Part shown: in pieces, positions 18,884 to 26,617 of the stretch
Position numbering within the stretch: position 1 is the stretch's first letter
Layout of the letters: each line of letters begins with the position of its first letter
Assembly: GCA_022819745.1 (NCBI GenBank)
Contig: JAJEGS010000030.1
Location: 82,179-146,178 of the forward strand
Source of the DNA: Candidatus Latescibacterota bacterium
GTDB taxonomy: Bacteria; Latescibacterota; UBA2968; UBA8231
Direction: 5' to 3'
DNA: 64,000 bases
Notes under the pieces: generated by a model
Seen by the model: the letters and a program-made list of their open reading frames with translations, nothing else
Told to the model about the DNA's origin: nothing
Database searches by the model: none
Made by a program: the position numbers and the translations under genes

Positions 18884-19636
18884 TCAGACCCGCGTCAGAG
18901 CTTCCGCCGGCATCCACCCACCGAGCCCATTGGCCAGCCGCACCAGCATCCACCCGCCTTCCTGCCGCACCAAGCGCACCTTCGTCCCCTCGTGTGCGAC
19001 AAAAACCTCCGTCTGACCGAGATCGGGGCCGGAGCGCGCGTACGCCTCGGCAACCGTGACGATGGCTTCGCTCGTCTGCGCCTGATGGTGGAGACGCGTC
19101 CCTAGCCACAGCGCGGACCCAACACTCAGCCCCGCACAGAGCAACATCCCGACTAGCCACAGCGCACCGGGGCGCGTCTGGACAAACAACCACCGCACCC
19201 CCAAGACAAAGACCGCGAAAAACGCCGCGGCGAACAATAGGCTGAGTTGGTTAAACGTAGGCCAGAAGTAGGCGGCCACCAGCGCGACCACCAGCGCACC
19301 GAGGCCGTCCTCAGTTTGTGGATCGCGGTCCTTCTTCACTAGGTTCGCGAAGCGCAGATTGGCCTCAATGTCCTCGTCGTGCGGCAGCAAGCGCCGCGCC
19401 CGCTCATACCAGAGAATCGCTTCGCCCAGCTTCCCGGACTTGAAGCAGGCATTGCCTAAGTTGTAGTAGAGCCGTGCGTCTTGCACCCCAGCTTCTACTA
19501 CCGCCAAGTAGCTGCGCCTCGCCGCGGCAAAATCCCCATCCCGATAGAGCGCATTGGCCTCGTTGTACTGCCCGGCCGCAGCCCCGGCGTGGAGTTGGGT
19601 GCCCAACAGGAACAACAGTGCTAGCGCGCTCATCAT
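18884..19636 (-). CDS. batE: BatE-like protein (TPR plus SH3 domain)
   Basis: 250 residues. Signal peptide (1-20), TPR units at about 23-95 (YNEANALYRDGDF, LYYNLGNACFKSGKLGEAI), two membrane spans (about 110-175) and a C-terminal bacterial SH3 domain (VAHEGTKVRLVRQEGGWMLVR). This is the BatE layout. Bat proteins are linked to aerotolerance in Bacteroides and envelope stress in Leptospira; the molecular role is unclear. The start overlaps the batD stop (ATGA). It is the last gene of the locus. Confidence 0.8.
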   Translation of the reverse strand: MMSALALLFLLGTQLHAGAAAGQYNEANALYRDGDFAAARRSYLAVVEAGVQDARLYYNLGNACFKSGKLGEAILWYERARRLLPHDEDIEANLRFANLVKKDRDPQTEDGLGALVVALVAAYFWPTFNQLSLLFAAAFFAVFVLGVRWLFVQTRPGALWLVGMLLCAGLSVGSALWLGTRLHHQAQTSEAIVTVAEAYARSGPDLGQTEVFVAHEGTKVRLVRQEGGWMLVRLANGLGGWMPAEALTRV

Positions 19637-21411
19637 ATCCGCTTCTCCAAACTCGCGATTACCTCCTCGGCCAAGCGCCGCGCTGCCGCCCGATCCGTCG
19701 GCGGGCCGCCCGCGGGAGCAAAACGCGCAAAATCGCAGCGCGTCAGTAAATCGCGCAACGCGGCAATCGTCTCGTCCTCGACTTGGCGCGTCGCCAAGAC
19801 CTCAGCGCAGACCTCAACGGTCAAACCAGCCGCAGCAAGGTTGAGGCGATCGGCCACGAATTCCAGCAACGCAGCGCGGACCTCGCCGTAGAACTCGGCC
19901 TCAGTGCCGCCCTCAAGTAAGGCATCGGCGCGAGCCAAGCGGCGGCCAGCTTCGCCTTTGGCCCGACGCTGACGCGCGTACGCCACATCGCCCTGCAAGC
20001 GCCGCTGGTGGCGTTGCCACACAAGCAGGGCAAAAAAGGCGAGGGGCAGCGCCCCCTGCAAGGTCCAAAACCAATAGCTGTTGTACAGCATGGATCCCGC
20101 GCCGAGGATTTCGGCGTCGGGTTTGATATAGCGAATGTCTTCCCCGACGGCCTCGATGTCGCGCCGGCTCAGCCCGTAGTTCACCCCTTCATCTTCGGCA
20201 CTTCCCTCGCTGTGAATGGTAATCGGAGCGGATTTGAGTACCTCGTAGCGCGCTTGGTGTGGATCGAAGTACGCAAAGCGCAACGGCGGGATGTTCAAGG
20301 TACCGCCCTGCTCGGGAATCAAGATGTACTCGAAGAGGCGGCGGCCCCCGTACACGCCGTTGGTGATCCGCTCTTCTTCCTCGACCTTGGGGTCGTAGAG
20401 CTTGACGCCAGTGGCCGCATCGACTTGCAGAGGCTGCACCGAGGCCATGTTGCCCTCGCCCTCGATCAGTACGCGCAGCGTTACCGGATCTCCGACCGCG
20501 ACTTGGGTCGGCTGGGCCTCGACGCTGAGTTGGAAGCGCCCCACTGCGCCGGTAAATTCCGCAGGGCGGCCCTGCTCGGGCAGCGGCAGCACCTCGATTT
20601 GCAATTCTTCACTTTGCAGGAGCACTGAGCGCGAGCGGCCAAAAAACGGATCGCCAGCAAAGAAGTCGTCGAGCACGCCGCCGCGACCCGAACGCTGTTG
20701 AGGGATGTCGCAGGAAACGGCCAATGTGCCGACGGCATGGGTTCCCGCGCCAGTGGGAAAAAGGGCCACGCGCCGCAGCGGCGCGACGTTGTAGGACGCG
20801 CCGCCGCGCATCTCCTGATGTGACTCTAGCTGTTGGGCGACAAAGAGATCTTCGGTCCAGAACCCGACAAAAGTCGGCAGCTTATTGAAGCTGACGTTGC
20901 GCGGTTGGATGCGGTAGAACAGGTCGTAGGACACGGTGACTTGCTGCCCCACGTAAGCCCGCTTGTGGTCGGCACGCGCCAACACGAATATGGGGGGATC
21001 GTCTGCCTGACCCGCTTGAGAGCGGCTGGCACCTTGGACGATCTCGACAGTGATGGGCTTGGTCTCATAGCGCTCGCCGTCCATTTCCAGTTGCATCGGA
21101 CCGATGGTCAAAGTACCGACTCGCTTGGCATAGAGGATGTACGTTAGATCGCGGGAAAAGGTGATGTCGGTGTTTCTCATCTCCATCCGCGTGCTAGTCG
21201 CTGGCCCTTCGACATGGAAATCCTTTAGCTCAAACGCTGGCGTCACCTGGCTCAACTGCTTGTCGGAGGTGATGCGGAGCGTCAGGCGAATCGGCTCACT
21301 CTGACTAGCGCGCGTGCGATCGACGGACGCCTCGAACTGAATCGTCGCCGCTGCAACGCTGGACGCCGCCAGCGCCCACAGCACTAATGGTATGGTCAGC
21401 CGCGCCTTCAC
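19633..21411 (-). CDS. batD: BatD-like protein (oxygen tolerance family)
   Basis: 592 residues. Signal peptide ending near SSVAAA (residues 1-22), then three or four beta-rich Ig-like regions of the BatD type (EASVDRTRASQSEPIRLTL; VSYDLFYRIQP; QPTQVAVGDPVTLRVLIEGEG), a single membrane span near 445-465 (FWTLQGALPLAFFALLVW) and a basic cytoplasmic tail of helices. Most of it is periplasmic. It overlaps batC at its start and batE at its end, so it is translated with them. The smaller gene at 24267-25199 has a similar but shorter plan. Confidence 0.85.
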   Translation of the reverse strand: MKARLTIPLVLWALAASSVAAATIQFEASVDRTRASQSEPIRLTLRITSDKQLSQVTPAFELKDFHVEGPATSTRMEMRNTDITFSRDLTYILYAKRVGTLTIGPMQLEMDGERYETKPITVEIVQGASRSQAGQADDPPIFVLARADHKRAYVGQQVTVSYDLFYRIQPRNVSFNKLPTFVGFWTEDLFVAQQLESHQEMRGGASYNVAPLRRVALFPTGAGTHAVGTLAVSCDIPQQRSGRGGVLDDFFAGDPFFGRSRSVLLQSEELQIEVLPLPEQGRPAEFTGAVGRFQLSVEAQPTQVAVGDPVTLRVLIEGEGNMASVQPLQVDAATGVKLYDPKVEEEERITNGVYGGRRLFEYILIPEQGGTLNIPPLRFAYFDPHQARYEVLKSAPITIHSEGSAEDEGVNYGLSRRDIEAVGEDIRYIKPDAEILGAGSMLYNSYWFWTLQGALPLAFFALLVWQRHQRRLQGDVAYARQRRAKGEAGRRLARADALLEGGTEAEFYGEVRAALLEFVADRLNLAAAGLTVEVCAEVLATRQVEDETIAALRDLLTRCDFARFAPAGGPPTDRAAARRLAEEVIASLEKRI

Positions 21412-22184
21412 CAGTCCCTAGTCTGCGCTTTGCCAGTGGCGCGAAACCGGCGCTTCTGAGCGTCCAACTCGCGGTTTTTGAGCGCATCCATGAGCTGCTG
21501 CGCTTCCTCGGGGCTAATAGACTGCTGCTCGGCGGGCTGCTCCTCCTGCTGTTGATCCTGCTCACTTTGTTGCTGTTGCTGCTGGTCCTGTTGATCCTGC
21601 TCCGAATCTTGCTGCTGTTGCTGCTCTTGGTCCTGTTGATTTTGCTCTGAATCCTGCTGCTCCTGATTCTGTTGATTCTGCTCTGAATCCTGCTGTTGCT
21701 CTTGGTCCTGTTGATCCTGTTCCGAATCCTCCTGCTGTTGCTCTTGCTGCTGTTGCTGCTCCTGCAATTTCTCCAGCGCCAATTCCAAGTTCACCTTTGC
21801 ATCCTCGTCGGCCGCGTCTAGCTCCAGCGCCTGCTTGTACGCGGCGACGGCCTGTTCAAACGCCTGCTGCTGAAAGAAGCTATTGCCCATGTTGTAATGG
21901 GCCTGCGCCTGGATTTTCTGCTCCTCGGCACTGAGCACGCGCTCAAATTCCCGCAAGGCTTGGTCGTACTCGCCGCGCTTAAAAAGCGCGTCTCCGACGT
22001 TGAAGTGCAACTCGGGCGCGTCGGGCCGGTCGAGCAGGGCGTCGCGGTAGAGCTGTAGGGCCCGATCGTACTCGCCGCGCTGGTAGTGCTCCAGCGCCTC
22101 GGCACTCTTGCTGGCGACGGGATCGCCCACGGTCGCTCCGCAGACAACCAGCCAGATTCCCAAAACGACCCACAGTGTACCCAT
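21408..22184 (-). CDS. batC: BatC-like TPR protein with Gln/Glu/Asp-rich tail
   Basis: 258 residues from the ATG at 22184, which overlaps the batB stop (TAATG); an in-frame start at 22280 would lie inside batB. Signal peptide (1-22), then three TPR units (YQRGEYDRALQLYRDAL, GDALFKRGEYDQALREFERV, GNSFFQQQAFEQAVAAYKQA) as in BatC. Residues about 140-221 are almost only Gln, Glu, Asp, Ser and Asn. A conserved-looking helix (SPEEAQQLMDALKNRELD) closes the protein, as in other BatC proteins. Periplasmic scaffold role inferred. Confidence 0.83.
   Translation of the reverse strand: MGTLWVVLGIWLVVCGATVGDPVASKSAEALEHYQRGEYDRALQLYRDALLDRPDAPELHFNVGDALFKRGEYDQALREFERVLSAEEQKIQAQAHYNMGNSFFQQQAFEQAVAAYKQALELDAADEDAKVNLELALEKLQEQQQQQEQQQEDSEQDQQDQEQQQDSEQNQQNQEQQDSEQNQQDQEQQQQQDSEQDQQDQQQQQQSEQDQQQEEQPAEQQSISPEEAQQLMDALKNRELDAQKRRFRATGKAQTRDW
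21522..21765 (-). repeat. Low-complexity repeat coding for poly-Q/E/D in batC
   Basis: About 240 bp built from CAG/CAA/GAG/GAT-type codons, with recurring units that translate as QQ-DSEQ-NQQ-DQE. The repeated 15- to 30-base units are prone to slippage, so copy number may vary between strains or be wrong in the assembly. Confidence 0.85.
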
Positions 22185-23209
22185 TAGGCGAACCGTCCCT
22201 TCCACTCGCGGGTCTGCACCCGCGCATCGCCTAAGAAAGCCTCGGCAAAGAAACAGCAAAGTGCCAATAATAAGGGCCATTGGAAGCGCTCCTGATAGCG
22301 GGTGAGGCGGGTAGAGCCGATTTCGCGCTGATCCATCTCGGCGATCTGGTCGTACAAGGCGTCCAATTCCGCGCCTCCCAAAGTACTGCGAAAGTAATCG
22401 CCCCCCGTCTCCAGCGCCATGTCCTGCAAGGTGCTCTCGTCGAGCCGGGTTTTGACGTATTGGCCGCGCTGGTCCTTGTGAAAACTCACGCCGCCGCCCT
22501 CCTCCTCGGTGGGAATCAGTTCGCCATCGGGTGTCCCCAGCCCCAAGGCAAAGATGCGCACGCCCTGTGCGGCGGCTGTCTGCGCCGCTGCCAGCGGCTG
22601 CCCCACGTGATCCTCGCCGTCGGTAAAGAGCACGATGGCCTTGTGCTGGCCCTCGCCCTCCTCAAACGATCGCACGGCCAGCCGCACCGCGTCGCCAATG
22701 GCCGTCCCTTGGACGGGTATGGCCCCGGCGTCCAGCACGTCGAGAAACAACTCCACGGCACCATAGTCCGTCGTCAGCGGGCATTGAACAAAAGCCTGGC
22801 CCGCGAAAACCACCAACCCAACCCGGTCGCCTCGCAGCAAGTCCAACAGGCCGCGAATTTGGTATTTGGCCCGCGCCAAACGGCTCGGCTTGACGTCCTC
22901 GGCCTGCATGCTGCGCGACACGTCGAGCACCAGCATCACGTCCACGCCCTTGCGCTCGGCCATTTCGAGTTGCGTGCCGAATTGGGGGCCGGTCAGCGCG
23001 AGAATCGCAAAGAAAGTCCCCAGCCCCAATAGGACGAGCTTTCCCACTTGGCGGCCCCGGCTCAGGTTGCGGGTCAGCTTCTCGGCCAGCGGACTGCGGG
23101 CAAAACGCGCCAAGGCGCGGCGGCGCACCCACAGCGCCCAAGCCAAAAAGGCCGCCAAAAAGGGCAGCAGCAACAGCAACCAAAAATTGTACAAGTTCGC
23201 AAAGCGCAT
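22184..23209 (-). CDS. batB: BatB-like VWA-domain membrane protein
   Basis: 341 residues. Two N-terminal membrane helices (about 8-25 and 58-76), a von Willebrand A domain (about 85-290) with MIDAS LDVSRSMQAED (D-x-S-x-S), TDYGAVELF and LFTDGEDHVG (second Asp), and a C-terminal span (FQWPLLLALCCFFAEAFL). This is the BatA/BatB plan, with the VWA domain on the periplasmic side. The stop is shared with the batC start, and batA lies 72 bp upstream. Confidence 0.87.
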   Translation of the reverse strand: MRFANLYNFWLLLLLPFLAAFLAWALWVRRRALARFARSPLAEKLTRNLSRGRQVGKLVLLGLGTFFAILALTGPQFGTQLEMAERKGVDVMLVLDVSRSMQAEDVKPSRLARAKYQIRGLLDLLRGDRVGLVVFAGQAFVQCPLTTDYGAVELFLDVLDAGAIPVQGTAIGDAVRLAVRSFEEGEGQHKAIVLFTDGEDHVGQPLAAAQTAAAQGVRIFALGLGTPDGELIPTEEEGGGVSFHKDQRGQYVKTRLDESTLQDMALETGGDYFRSTLGGAELDALYDQIAEMDQREIGSTRLTRYQERFQWPLLLALCCFFAEAFLGDARVQTREWKGRFA

Positions 23210-23281
23210 ATTAACCGACCTTACACACCCCTGTCACATAGCAGTCCTGAATGATTGAACGATTCTGCGTCCATCTACGGC
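23210..23281. other. Gap between batA and batB
   Basis: At 72 bp this is the widest gap inside the otherwise packed locus. I see no terminator hairpin or clear promoter; an internal promoter for batB-E is possible but not visible. Confidence 0.25.
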
Positions 23282-24286
23282 TCAAGGCAACGAACGGAAA
23301 CGGGTATTCGCCAACAACATCTCCACCAACAGCAAGCCCAAGCCCACGTAGAGAAAATAGGCGAAGCGCTCCGAGTAATTCAGGTGGATTTCGGATTTGA
23401 TCTCGGTCGCCTCTAACTCGCCGATCTCGCGGTAGATGGCCTCTAGCTTTTCCTCGCTGGTTGCCCGGTAGTACTGGCCGCCGGTGCGCGCGGCCACCTC
23501 CTGTAAGGTCTCCTCGTCGATTTCCACCTGTACGGTCTGATAGCGAGTGCCGAACACCCCGCGCACGGGTCGGCGAATCTCCCCGTCGCTGCCTACGCCA
23601 ATCGTATAGACTCGGATGCCCACGGCCGCGGCCACCTCAGCCGCGGTCAACGGCTCGACCTCACCGGCGTTATTCACGCCATCGGTCAGCAGGATAATCA
23701 CCTTGCTCTCGGCATCCGAGTCGCGCAGGCGGTTGCAGGCGTTGATCAGCGCCATGCCAATGGCCGTGCCATCCCATTCCTCGCTGGCGATCTCCACGCC
23801 CTCGAGAAATTCCAACAGCACTCGATAGTCGAGAGTCAGCGGACACTGGGTGAAGCTCTCGCCGGCAAAGACAACCATGCCGATGCGGTCGCTGTGGCGA
23901 CCGGCGATAAAGTCGGCCACCACTTCCTTGGCCACCTGTAAGCGGCTCTTTTGACCTTCGTCTAGGTCGTTCAACTCCATGCTCGACGAGATGTCTAAGG
24001 TCAGCATGATGTCGATGCCCTCGCCCGATATTTCCCGCACCTCGCGCCCGGCTTGCGGGCGGGCCATGGCCGCGATGAGGCAGCCCAAGCCGAGTATCTT
24101 CAACGCGAGGAGGCCGTGCCGGAGCTTGGGCCACAGCGACGCGGTGGCGCGGCGCAACACGCCGAGGTCGGAAAACTGCACGCTGCTCTGGCGGCCCCGG
24201 TGCGCGCGCACATAGCTGTAGAGCAAGACGGGCAACAGCAGCAGCAACAACAGCCACTCGGGATTTTCAAACCGGATGTTCTGCAT
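23282..24286 (-). CDS. batA: BatA-like VWA-domain membrane protein
   Basis: 334 residues from the ATG at 24286 (MQNIRFENPEW, a typical BatA start); a start at 24322 would add 12 residues. A Leu-rich first helix, a second span near 60-78, a VWA domain with MIDAS LDISSSMELND, and LLTDGVNNAGEV for the second metal-site Asp, then a final helix (FAYFLYVGLGLLLVEMLL). It probably pairs with BatB. The first 20 bp overlap the preceding gene. Confidence 0.87.
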   Translation of the reverse strand: MQNIRFENPEWLLLLLLLPVLLYSYVRAHRGRQSSVQFSDLGVLRRATASLWPKLRHGLLALKILGLGCLIAAMARPQAGREVREISGEGIDIMLTLDISSSMELNDLDEGQKSRLQVAKEVVADFIAGRHSDRIGMVVFAGESFTQCPLTLDYRVLLEFLEGVEIASEEWDGTAIGMALINACNRLRDSDAESKVIILLTDGVNNAGEVEPLTAAEVAAAVGIRVYTIGVGSDGEIRRPVRGVFGTRYQTVQVEIDEETLQEVAARTGGQYYRATSEEKLEAIYREIGELEATEIKSEIHLNYSERFAYFLYVGLGLLLVEMLLANTRFRSLP

Positions 24287-25199
24287 GGGCCTCAACAGCG
24301 CGGGTTGCGACCGCCGCCTCAATAGCGCGCAATATAGCTAGGCCACCGTCCGGTGCGCGCCGGGCCTCGTCCAGCACCGGATGAAAGCGGGCGAACTTCA
24401 CCAAGTCGGCCGCGGCCAAATAGTCGATGATTTGCTCCCTAAGCACGCCTTCGACTTCAGCCCCCTGCAGCGCGTCCGCCAACTCTGACGTAGTCTGTTC
24501 CATGGCCTCAATTTCCACGCTCTCCTCCAAGAAGCGGCGCAGGTTTTCCGATAGCAGCGAGTAGTATGTTTTGAAATCGCCGCGTTCCAGCAGACCGCTC
24601 TCGGCGATGCGCGCGAATTCAGCCGCGTAGTCTATCGGCTCGGGCGGGGGCGGAGGCTCTGGGGTGCGGGTGCGGCGACGCCAGAGCCAAATGCCGCCGA
24701 GCACGCAAAGCGCCAACGCCAGCAGTCCGATTGCGACGACCACCCACAACGGCACTCCCCCGCTGATGAGCACGGGCGGTTTGATGTCGCGCAGTTGGTC
24801 CTCCCCTTCGCCTCGGGCGCTGATGACTTCTATGGCTAAGGGTTGAGTCGCGCGCAGGAGCGTATCGCCCGCAGCAGTGACAAAGGGCACGGCCACGGCT
24901 GGTACATCGTGTCGCCCCAGTTCGTAGAGACGCAGTTCGCATTCTTGCGCTAGCTCGAATTCAGTCGCGACCTCGCGTTGGTGCCAGTCGGCGCAACGGG
25001 GAGCAAAATCTCCTAGGATCTGGGATAGGTCCGGCACCTCGGGACGCGCAGTGGCGTCGTGGTAGAGCGTCAACGTCAGGCGGATGGGATCGCCGACCCG
25101 AGCAGCCGCGGTGTCCAGGGCCGCCTCGGCCCGAGGGACTTGGGCGTGCAGCCCCTCAGCGAGAACGACGAGCGCGGCGAGCAGACCGCCGAGATACAT
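24267..25199 (-). CDS. BatD-like / DUF4381-like membrane protein of the Bat locus
   Basis: 310 residues. Signal peptide (1-19), one Ig-like region (about 25-130, AALDTAAARVGDPIRLTLTLYHDA, comparable with the BatD repeats), one membrane span (about 150-172, VPLWVVVAIGLLALALCVLGG), a Pro-rich linker, and a cytoplasmic helical domain (about 190-300) of the type found after DUF58 in MoxR loci. Its start overlaps the DUF4340 stop (TAATG). It may act with BatA/BatB in the membrane. The exact family name is uncertain. Confidence 0.72.
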   Translation of the reverse strand: MYLGGLLAALVVLAEGLHAQVPRAEAALDTAAARVGDPIRLTLTLYHDATARPEVPDLSQILGDFAPRCADWHQREVATEFELAQECELRLYELGRHDVPAVAVPFVTAAGDTLLRATQPLAIEVISARGEGEDQLRDIKPPVLISGGVPLWVVVAIGLLALALCVLGGIWLWRRRTRTPEPPPPPEPIDYAAEFARIAESGLLERGDFKTYYSLLSENLRRFLEESVEIEAMEQTTSELADALQGAEVEGVLREQIIDYLAAADLVKFARFHPVLDEARRAPDGGLAILRAIEAAVATRAVEAHAEHPV

Positions 25200-26617
25200 T
25201 ACGGACTGTCAGCGCCGCCGTCGTTGGGATCTTCTTCGCTGCTAGCGGCGGGTGCAGCCGGCTTTTTGGGCGCTTGCGCTACATCGTCTATATCCAGATC
25301 CAGCTCGGCGAAATCATCGCCACTCACGACGTACACCGCGTCGTCGCCCTCCTGTTGTAAGTACGAGGTCCCGGCGGCTGCACTAAAGCGCACGCTCAGC
25401 AAGGCTTGCCCTTCGCCGAGTAGCTCGATGCTGAAGGCAGGCGTAGCTTCGTCGGGCAATTCGTCGGCAAAATCCTCGACTTCGAGTTGCTCCAAGTCGC
25501 TCAGGAGACTGTTGAGCTTCCACGATTTGGCGTCGCGCCCCATAGGCTCGGACAAGTGCCACACACCACTCGTGTCCTTGTCAGCCGCAAATGCGGTCGC
25601 AGCCCCGCGAGTCAAGACGATGCGCTCGACCTGATCGCGCTCGAAACGCAGCGGCTCTTTGTCGCGCAGGTCGGAGATGCTCTTGGTAAGCTCTTGTACC
25701 AGCGTCGAATCGACCAAGAAGACTTGCGGCCGGCTAGCGTCGCGCGCGTACCAACGGCCCTGTTCGTCCGCGCCGCCAATGGCCAAGCGCTTCTCGGCCC
25801 GGTCCTCGCCGACGAGCAAGGCGAGCTCCACCTGCGACGCGCGATCCCCCAAGCCATAAGCGGCCAAGGCGCTGGTATCTGGATTTTCGGCGACAAAAGC
25901 CTCAATCTCGGCTTGGTCGATTTTGTCGAGCAGGCCATCTACTGCGTCGGCGGCGGCCCGGGCAACTACCGGCTCGCGCATTTGCCAGTCAGGTTCGGCC
26001 CGCGCTAGCACGGTCTCGCCGCCTGTACCCCACCGTTGCACCTGCATTACCTCGTCTTTGGCAAAGGCCAGCGCCCGGCGGTCGCGCAGGTCAAAAGCGC
26101 GTTTGTCGAGGTTGTCAAAGCGCCAAGCGCGCACCACAAATATCTCGGGATTGTCGCCTTGCAGTTGGGCGTAGGTGAAGCGGTCGGTGGGACTGTCCGC
26201 TCCAAAAGCCACCACCTGCTCGGCTCCATCCTCGGTTTGCAGCCGCACCTTGAGTCTCGGCGCATCAAGCCCGTATTGGGCGGCTTCCTCTGCGCTCGCC
26301 GCCGCGCTATCGACGACGACCTTTTCCCGCTCGCACTCGCGCAAATTGCGCAAGTAGCGATCTACGGCCTCTTGGTCCGCGCCGTCGGTCATAGGCGCAC
26401 TCAAGTTCCAGCCGCTCGCGCCCTTGTCCAACACCAAGGCATCGTCGCCGCGCAACAGTTCAAGCCGCTGGGCATCATCTTCTTGGAAGACGAATAGCTG
26501 CTTGGATTTTTCGGCTTCTTGGCGGCGCTCCTCGCCGCCTTTGATCTCGTAGAAATAGACAAAGGCCAACAGCGCCACGAAGACGGCACCGATTGCGATA
26601 TTGGTCTTGAATTTCAT
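25199..26617 (-). CDS. DUF4340 domain protein
   Basis: 472 residues. A single N-terminal membrane anchor (IGAVFVALLAFVYFYEI) followed by repeated beta-rich domains with the DUF4340 pattern (LFVFQEDDAQRLELLRGDDALVL; TDRFTYAQLQGD; FRPV-like strands such as RPQVFLVDSTLVQEL) and an acidic tail (after residue 440). In many genomes DUF4340 genes follow gldG-like ABC auxiliary genes, as here, where the start ATGA overlaps the stop of that gene. Its function is unknown; I infer an extracytoplasmic partner of the ABC complex. Confidence 0.82.
   Translation of the reverse strand: MKFKTNIAIGAVFVALLAFVYFYEIKGGEERRQEAEKSKQLFVFQEDDAQRLELLRGDDALVLDKGASGWNLSAPMTDGADQEAVDRYLRNLRECEREKVVVDSAAASAEEAAQYGLDAPRLKVRLQTEDGAEQVVAFGADSPTDRFTYAQLQGDNPEIFVVRAWRFDNLDKRAFDLRDRRALAFAKDEVMQVQRWGTGGETVLARAEPDWQMREPVVARAAADAVDGLLDKIDQAEIEAFVAENPDTSALAAYGLGDRASQVELALLVGEDRAEKRLAIGGADEQGRWYARDASRPQVFLVDSTLVQELTKSISDLRDKEPLRFERDQVERIVLTRGAATAFAADKDTSGVWHLSEPMGRDAKSWKLNSLLSDLEQLEVEDFADELPDEATPAFSIELLGEGQALLSVRFSAAAGTSYLQQEGDDAVYVVSGDDFAELDLDIDDVAQAPKKPAAPAASSEEDPNDGGADSP

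Noticed and set aside
21522..21765. Possible CRISPR or tandem DNA repeat array
   Set aside because: The units are irregular codon repeats in frame within batC, without spacers.
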